Part shown: piece after piece, positions 55,038 to 64,000 of the stretch
How positions within the stretch are numbered: position 1 is the stretch's first letter
How the letters are laid out: each line of letters begins with the position of its first letter
Assembly: GCA_032173965.1 (NCBI GenBank)
Contig: JAVUNC010000005.1
Span: forward strand, 45,494,501 to 45,558,500
Direction: 5' to 3'
Source: Sitta carolinensis
Taxonomy: Eukaryota; Chordata; Aves; Passeriformes; Sittidae
Length of the DNA stretch: 64,000 bases
Translations under genes and position numbers: made by a program
The notes under the pieces: model-generated
Database searches by the model: none
Told to the model about the DNA's origin: nothing
The model's input: the letters and a program-made list of their open reading frames with translations, nothing else

Positions 55038-58000
55038 CCTGTGGGAAAAAAATTCCAGGGTAAATTAAAAGCAAATTCTTAGACCAAAAACCAGGCTGAA
55101 TAGTTCCCAAGAAATGAAAACCAATAATTTTTAAATGTGTATGCATGTGTAAATACGGATGTGTATTTTCTTGCTCTTGGAAGAGGCTTTCTAAAACGTC
55201 TTCCCTCAATCCAGGATCAAGTTGAAGACATAAGAGGAAATACTGATGCTAGAACTTCCCCTCCATGTATTACAGGAGGATAATGTATTTTTCATCTTAC
55301 TGCTGCTGACTGCATTTTTTCTTTATATTAATAGCCAGAATACAGAATAAAATAACTTTTCCCATATATTTTATTTCTCGACTTAGTGCAAATTCAAACC
55401 TACTTTAAAAGATTTTCCTTTGCTGCATTTAATGGGGCTGTGGCAATAAAAATAGCAGCTTGTAAATCTTTGCATTTGTAGTTTTATTACTGCTACTGAA
55501 CCTATTTAATTTTCAAACAAATGAAACTTTGAAATAGTTTTAAAATATCTACTACAGAAATAGCTTATTTTTGAGGCTTAAATCTTCATTATTTTAATGT
55601 GTCAAAATTTAAACGAAATGAAAAACATCCAAATTCTTCTGTTATCATTGTTTACACATGCAGCTTACAATGTTATTTCAATAATACATAATATAATTGA
55701 TAGTAAAATAAAATTTTACAAATATTCAATATTAAAAATATTAAGTATTATGTATGTCTTAGGACTCAACACCAGGACTCCAGGTTTCATAGTAGCCTGT
55801 ACCAAATGTGACATTAGAGTAGAAATGCAAGCAATATTTTCCAGTACTAATCAGTAAGGACAAATGCTACTAAAAGCAGCACCTGCCCATTATCATGTTA
55901 TAGACTGGTCCAAGAGATAAGAATGGCCAGAAGAGATTAAACCCTCTCTTTCCATATGCCTCACTGGAAAACAGACAATACGCACAGAAACAAAAAAGCT
56001 AAATGAAGCAAACTGAAATATACAAAAACAATAGAGAGCATCAGAAGAAATTCAATGATGGCTGAGTGGGAGTTTAAAAATCAAGTTTATAGGTAACAAA
56101 TGGAAAAACAGCATCAGGATTATTTTTGGCTCCTAGTGAGGTCCTAAATATTGTCATGCCAGCAGCCATAAATTATTGTTGTTACTCAGAATTTCTGCCT
56201 ATATATTTTTAGGTACAATTTTAGACAAATGTCTGAATATCACATAAGTTTTATTGTCAAGCTTTGATGCCTGTATCCATAAAATCAGGGAGGGTGGTGG
56301 CGATCCTTCCTAAAAGTCACAAGCTGTCCAGACTTCTGACACCTGCCACCATGTCCACTTTGAAGCTGCTCTCATTTATTAATATTTATGACTTCTCCAG
56401 TCTGATTGTATGGAATGTTTGGGGTTTTTTTTCTGATAAGGAAGTCAGAGATCTGGTGGTGATGACCTTTGAGCATTATCAGCATTCATTTTCATTCTCA
56501 TGCTGATGAGATGTATTTTTATTTCTCAGTTTGTGCATATTGCTCAAGTCCTGCTGCACCTCAGAGACTGCCTTTGTTTGAGCCCTGATGGTCTGTCTCC
56601 ATGAGCTGTTATGAAAATTCTTGCACTAGGTGCTCCTGTGACTGAAATCCTCTCCTACACACCCCTAATATTGAGACTTATTAAGAAATACACATTTTAC
56701 ATATTACATAATACATATTTTATTTAATATTATTGAGATTTGGTGCCATTTACTCATTTTATTTGATGCTTCACTATGCATATACCATATTGCAATTGAC
56801 TCATTCTCTGAAATGCTGACATTCTAGTAATTTAATGCTTAGTGTTTTTCTGTTATTTTGAAAGCAAATTCTCTCCATTATTGAGCAGTACAGTATTTTT
56901 TAAAAACAAAGCTGAGATACAGACTTTTTTCTATGTGAGCATTTGTAGTTTGTTTTACTAAAGTTACCAGGTTTTAGTAGCATGAAAAGACAGAGATTTT
57001 TATCATTTTACTCTACAGAGCAGTTCTAGGAATTTGAGTATTGGGAAATAAAACACTGATATTGACAGAAAGGGAAAAACCTGGACCCAAATTTTAAGTT
57101 GGCAGTGGAACCTCTGACATTGTGAAATACACTGTTGTCTTCCTGGATGGGTTACAGGTGCTGAAGTACACTCAGATCCAAGGAAAAAAAAGAAATAGCC
57201 GCACTTTCAAAGCATTGGCAAGAGGTCACCTTTTGCCATTGAATGTGGGATACAAAGTTCCTATTGATTTGGATAAGAGGCTCCTGCAACCAAAAGCAAA
57301 GTTTGGTATTGGAAACATGGATACATAATAATTTCCATTGCCCTTGTCTTTTATAATTTGGTTATTAGTACTTAGCATGGGTGTTGCATCAAATCCCCCT
57401 TGTGCTGGGGAACAAAATGATCTTCACTCATGTGTCCAAAGTGTCTAACCCCAAATGGTCATGTGCATCCTCGTGGAAGGAGACACATCATCCTGTGACT
57501 CAAGGCAAAACTGGCACACTGCCCAAAACATTGAGAAATTTAGATCACTCTAAATTCCAAAATATAGGAATGAGTTTTTTTGTTCATACACCTTTCTTGC
57601 ACAATCTACCACACCAAGTCATACACTGTACATACATTTGTACCTGAAGTACAAATAAATTTGCTAAAATTATTTAAGTGATATCTACAGACTAGAGCTA
57701 TACCCATGAAAGCCAGAACAGATGTCAGAGACCCAATCTCTTTTCTTCTGCAAAAGTATGCTTCTTCAGGACAAAACCTTTTTTAGACTCTGCCTATGAA
57801 GACTCTCAAGGCAGTGCAGATGCTGTTATTGTGTGTCAGACCACATTTCTCTCTTGACTGCAGGCACTCAGGCACTGCTAAAGGAGGGTATGTGGAAAGG
57901 TCATTTGCACCCTCCTTACAGGCTTGGTTTGTTGGTTGTTTGGGTTTTTTTACACTAAGGTTTATTTGCTTGCAATTATGATGTGACAAAGATCCTATAG

Positions 58001-59407
58001 ATTGCTTTAAAGAAAATGGGGGTTTGGTACTTGGTTGTGAGCTCTGCTCAACACATGCTAACATCTCATTTAAGTTGGCCATTTAGCCCATACAAGATAA
58101 TGGCAGACAGAAAAGTATGTGCCCATGCTCTGGTGTGTCCTCTCTCCTGGCTAGATTTTCCCCTGGTTTGGCACTCAGCTTCAAGGGGGTGAATTTGGTC
58201 AGTGCTTAAATGGCCACCAATGCATTTGAATATCTCAGAAGGGAAAGCTAATAAGCAGCATGAAAAGCAATTCTGGTAGATGGAATAATGTGAAAGATAA
58301 AATCGAAGTTTGTGAGTAATTAGAATATTTTATTTGCATAAAGCAGCTACAAATATACACTTGGTTTCATATTCACTAACAGCTCAATGTTTATCAAGAA
58401 AAAATGATCTCTATCTGTATTAATAACACAGTGCTAGTTACTGTAAATTAGCATTTACTCACGAGCTTTCTTCCTGCAATAGATTAATTATTCAGTTTTG
58501 CAAAACGGCCAAAATAGAAGGGAGAATGCTGTCTCAAAAAGCTGGAAATACTGACTTGATATCACAGTAAATACACGTATTCCAGGATTATGTTAAACAG
58601 ATCATTATTCATGGCCTGAAACTGCAAACCTTATGAAGGTATCAGTCATCTTACCTTTAAAGAGAATTCATAGCAACAAAACTCTTAAAAAGACAAGGTG
58701 TAAAGTAATTCTGGGTCTTGAACTACAGATGGGGATGAACTTGTGCAGGTAAGGGATGTTGAATGAATAATGTTCGCGGTTTCAAATCTGCTCTAGTTTG
58801 ATGCTGCAAAGCTGCACTCAGTAAAACTTTTATTTCCCACTGACCACGCTTGGGTTTAGAGCCAGACATGCATGAACAAAACAAAGTAATCAAATTATCT
58901 GCAATATCTCCTGCAGGTGGCTGAGTTGGGTTAGGTAGGAATCTGTATACTGCAGAGAGATGCCCAATGACAGACGAAGGATAAGCATGCTCTTACTGCC
59001 ATAATCCTGCATGAAACAAGGTTTTTGAAACCTTTGTGAAGAAAGTTAGGAAGGAAGCACTATTAGCACTGACCAGAAAGCTCTGCCTGCCTGACAGCAC
59101 TGTGCAGGGCTCTCATCTGATCTAAATATAAAGGGTTGGGCAGAACTTACTTTTCTGTTCTCAATGAGGCCAGAAATATAATTTCATCTATTTGATTTTT
59201 TTTTTTTTTCACTTTTGAGCTATAACTTGTAGTACTTGCATTGGGAAAATCATGGAACATTTTTTTCTCTAACCTTTCCAGTTACAAGCACCAAATCAGC
59301 TTTAATTCTTGTTCTGATAAACTAAATTGAAGTGGCAACATCTCATACAGTAGCTAGGGGAAAAAATTAAGAACTATAAACATCTGTTTCCTGTGTTTCC
59401 TGCTTTC

Positions 59408-59424
59408 TTTTTTTTTTTTTTTTT
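59408..59424 (+). repeat. Poly(T) tract (T17)
   Basis: An uninterrupted run of about 17 T lies in the large intron. Confidence 0.85.
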
Positions 59425-61972
59425 ATTTGCTGTTGGAGCTTATTAAGTCCAAAGTGAAGCATTTACAGTCACATTAGAAAACAGCCCCATCTTGTGACAG
59501 AAAGCAATTTGTGTAGCGTGCATCCAGGAAGATGAAGTAATAGCAGAGAAACTCCAGCATAGGTGGGATGACAGCAAAACTGCTGAGAGAAAAGATCTCA
59601 TTATCCTAGTTCCAAAATTGCCCATTTTTCACGGAGTTTTTTTAATAATTGTCTTGTGATATATATCAGTTTGAAGATTTTAAAGTTCTGTTCTCCTCAG
59701 GAAAAGTGGTAAATCACTTACATTGCTCAAACATCCCTTTTTTACTCCCTTTCATCTCTAAGGTTTTGTTTTATTTCTCTGTTTGAGTACAATAATGCTG
59801 AGTTCTCTGCAGTAATTTCATTTGCTTTCACATGTATACTCATTTTTTTGCTTCACCCTTCCAGACTTAGTGCTAGCTTGTAAGATTTCTGGGCAGGGAT
59901 TGTTTCACTACATGCTTAGGCATTATTTGGACCAGTGAGGAACTGAATTAGTTTTCCCCCATGCTGTTTGCCAGCACCATTTTCATCTTACTTCTGCTAT
60001 ACAGACAACAGGATTTGAGGAATTTGGGGTCACCAAAAGCAATTAATTAATCCAGCTGAAAGCTAACCTGACCTTTGAAAGAATAAAGAGAAAAAACTTC
60101 AAATTATGAATGAGAAACAAATGATGTGAATCTTAGTCACAGCCCACTTCCTACCATTTCTTGTTTCCTGTCAAGATGATTGTGCCTGGCAGCATACCTT
60201 GCACAGAGACTTCTAAAAATATCAAGTTTGTCTTGGACTTTTCTCATGTTGTTGCTGAGCTACTCATTTCCATGAAAGGGATTCTTTTTCTCTGCTTTAG
60301 GCCCAAGCTTTTTACTTGGTTTTTTTTTTTTTTTCCTACTTTCATGCAAACTTTAAGATTTTAGTGTGCCATATATATGTGCTACTTACATATCATAAGG
60401 AACCTTGACATTTAAAACCACTCGAGAGAGACAGGTGGTTCCCCAAAAGTTAGCAATAACAAGTATTCAGAATTTCAAGTAGTTAATGTTAGTGACTAAC
60501 ACCGTAAGCCTGGCAGCACATTAGATGCTATGACTATTGTTTGCTCTATAAGAAGGTCTAGCTGTGTTACTAACTTCTACAGGACAAGCTGACCCACATC
60601 ATATATATATACCCTTAATTAACTTAGACTCAGTAGTATTGAACTCATCAGAGAAACAAGATTTGTGGCTTGTAATCTGAAGTGAACATAGGTTGCTCAT
60701 GTCATGTGTTTAAACACACGACTCAGCATAAAATAAACCACACCCTGCAAGACCATTCTTTCACTGTAGGGCACATTACTATTCCACTGCTTGAAGTAAA
60801 TTCACTGTCACAGCAAAATATGACTGTTTCATAGTTGAGTCAAGTGACTTCATGTTTCCTTTCTTTGAGTTCCACCTGCTGAGTTTCCGTTTGAATTTCG
60901 CCTACTGGAGGCACTCCAAACCTCACTAGTCCTGGACTTCAGCTTTGTGCCGTACACAATACTCAAACCCACACTATTTCACGTGGTTTCCAATGCAAGT
61001 TATAAAGACTTCTCCTAGAACAGCTCAAAATTAAGATTAAATCTACAAGAGATCCTATGGCCCTCATCTGTGGGGAGCCAAGGAGGTTTCCATCCTTTCA
61101 GCCAAGGAAGGCCAAAAGGCTCTTGCTGCAGAACCACTGGTTTGGATATCTGCGCTGCTTCAGAGCTGCAAGCAGCCACCATCAACAGTTTAGTGTCTGC
61201 TCTGAGTGACTCATATCATTTAAAAAAGGAACGATTTTGATGTCACAGGACTTCTCTTTTACACCAAAGAGCAGGAAGGAGTGCATCTGTAATTTAAGGC
61301 TAACTAAGAACATTGTGACCTGATGACAAAGTCAGCAAGAAGAAGTCCCATTGGCATGCCTTAGTTTGGAAATCCCAAAGGCTTCTGCTGATGTTGAGAG
61401 AATCACATGATACCATTCTTAAATAGGCCTGGATTTTAGCTATTTTTGGCTCTGTATTTTATAATACATTATTTTATGCTTTAAGGTAGTAGTAGTTGCA
61501 AACAAGTTGATATTGGACTACAGGTAATCCTAGACCTAAGGAAAGTTTCAGGCTACATAAAAGGAGTAATTAAGGTCTTTATGGAGACAACTGAAGTGAC
61601 TGCCCAGGGTGGTTAGCTGCAGAGTAGGTCTGGAATTAAACCATACATCCTGAGAGGTTTCCACATAACTAATGCGGAGACAGGGAACGTAGGATCTGTT
61701 TTGTAAAGAGGATTATCAGGAGACAGCAAGGAAATCATGTATGACACTTGTCCTGAAGAGCCAGATGGACAAACCTGCAGAGAAAAATTAATTGTTTGAA
61801 AGAAAGACTTTGAAACCATGCAAAAAGAAATTGCCAATGCTTGCCTGTGTCTAGTTTGCTCTGGAAAACAAGGATGTGCTTGCTCTTTTGTAACTAATTG
61901 ACTTGCATCATTATTTTTGTAGTGAATTTCCCCCACCAAGACAGTCAATACGAAATACGAAATAATTGCTGA

Positions 61973-63218
<1,246 letters not shown>

Positions 63219-63457
63219 ATCGACAATACATAAAGGACAGAGATTCTGTGGAAAGGCTTCAAGAACCACTGCTGGATATTCTACAAAAAGTCTGCAAACT
63301 TCACCACCCAGATAACCCTCAACACTTTGCATGTCTTCTGGGTCGTCTCACAGAACTACGGACATTTAACCATCATCACGCGGAGATGCTTATGTCATGG
63401 AGAGTGAATGATCACAAATTCACACCTCTTCTCTGTGAGATCTGGGATGTGCAGTGA
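63219..63457 (+). CDS. NR1H4: NR1H4 terminal coding exon (AF-2) and stop
   Basis: This last coding exon follows a TTAATCAG acceptor. Its first two bases complete D399; residues 400-477 follow, with TGA at 63455-63457. It encodes [19 protein letters not shown], then [30 protein letters not shown] and the AF-2 helix [11 protein letters not shown]452, W459 and W474 correspond to human H447, W454 and W469, the activation-trigger residues, and all are present. The C-terminus is identical to mammalian FXR. Confidence 0.98.
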
Positions 63458-63890
63458 CGGATACTTCTTTATTTTATTTTAGGAGAAATATCTTTTTAAA
63501 GGACCACATAGCACTTATTTTCATAGAAAATATCCCACGGTGCATTATATTTTCTTTACTGCATTTTTATAAAAACATGCCATGGATTCGTAAAAGTCAT
63601 TTTGTTCACTATGCACAGAAAATTGTATAGCTATCAGATCCTCACACGTGAGTATAACTTTTTTCTGTATTTATAGCCTCTGATCAGAAAGAGCCCACCA
63701 GCTCTTCAGAGGAACCCAAGAAATTCCTGTTGCAATTAAGCTGATTGCAGTTACTGTTCTTCTGCAAAGAAATGAGTAAATGCAAGTTTCCATTCATAAT
63801 TTTTCATTGCAGTGTTTTTTTTGTTCGTTACCTCTGTCAGAGGATATATTCCAGATAGTTACAGTAATAAAGCAGCTGAAATGATTAATG
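63458..63890 (+). other. NR1H4: NR1H4 3' UTR
   Basis: This is the untranslated tail from the stop to the predicted cleavage point about 20 bases after the poly(A) signal. It is AT-rich, and no structured element was recognised. Confidence 0.7.
63866..63871 (+). terminator. NR1H4: NR1H4 poly(A) signal AATAAA
   Basis: This is the only canonical AATAAA between the stop codon and the window end, 409 bases after the stop. It is followed within 30 to 80 bases by GT-rich sequence (GTTCAGGTCTG, GTGTTCATG, GTGTGC), as expected of a cleavage/polyadenylation site. Confidence 0.75.
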
Positions 63891-64000
63891 TCATAGTCAT
63901 TTGCTGTTCAGGTCTGAAATGTGTTCATGTAAAGTGTGCAAGCTGTTATTTCTTCACAAGATGAAAAATTATGTAATGGAGAAAACCCACATACACACAA

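Overview
The window is vertebrate nuclear DNA, almost certainly from a bird. It contains two multi-exon genes with GT/AG introns, several CR1 LINE fragments whose 3' ends carry the avian-type ATTCTATGATTC or ATTCTGGG tail, short solo LTRs, and compact introns of 0.5 to 9 kb. Both genes read on the + strand. Their order, SLC17A8 then NR1H4, is the order on human chromosome 12, so this is a conserved syntenic block. The species cannot be fixed from sequence alone; the two young-looking solo LTRs with 6-bp duplications would suit a songbird or another neoavian.

Region 1 (1 to about 10.1 kb) holds the last seven coding exons of SLC17A8, the vesicular glutamate transporter VGLUT3. They encode the C-terminal ~362 residues: transmembrane segments 5/6 to 12 and the cytoplasmic tail. 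The stop is at 9376-9378, and a plausible poly(A) signal lies at 10068. Introns contain two CR1 fragments and one solo LTR with a 5-bp target duplication.

Region 2 (about 10.1 to 32.4 kb) is intergenic and AT-rich. It has three CR1 fragments, one of them 1.2 kb of reverse-transcriptase sequence on the minus strand, several simple repeats and a perfect 19-bp hairpin. I found no convincing gene here.

Region 3 (32.4 to 63.9 kb) holds the whole coding region of NR1H4, the bile-acid receptor FXR, in nine coding exons. They splice to 477 residues with every phase matching. The A/B region, two C4 zinc fingers, hinge, ligand-binding domain and AF-2 helix are all visible, and the 3' UTR ends with a poly(A) signal at 63866. 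A tandem donor 12 bp apart after the second zinc finger reproduces the mammalian FXR isoform choice with or without the MYTG insert. The first large intron carries two solo LTRs of one family in opposite orientation, each with its own perfect 6-bp target duplication, which together form an ~880-bp inverted repeat.

The two genes are neighbours but not functional partners: VGLUT3 loads glutamate into synaptic vesicles, while FXR is a nuclear bile-acid sensor of liver and gut. I did not find a new multi-gene system. The most useful leads are a Tyr-to-Phe change at a bile-acid contact in FXR, the inverted LTR pair, and the conserved tandem donor.
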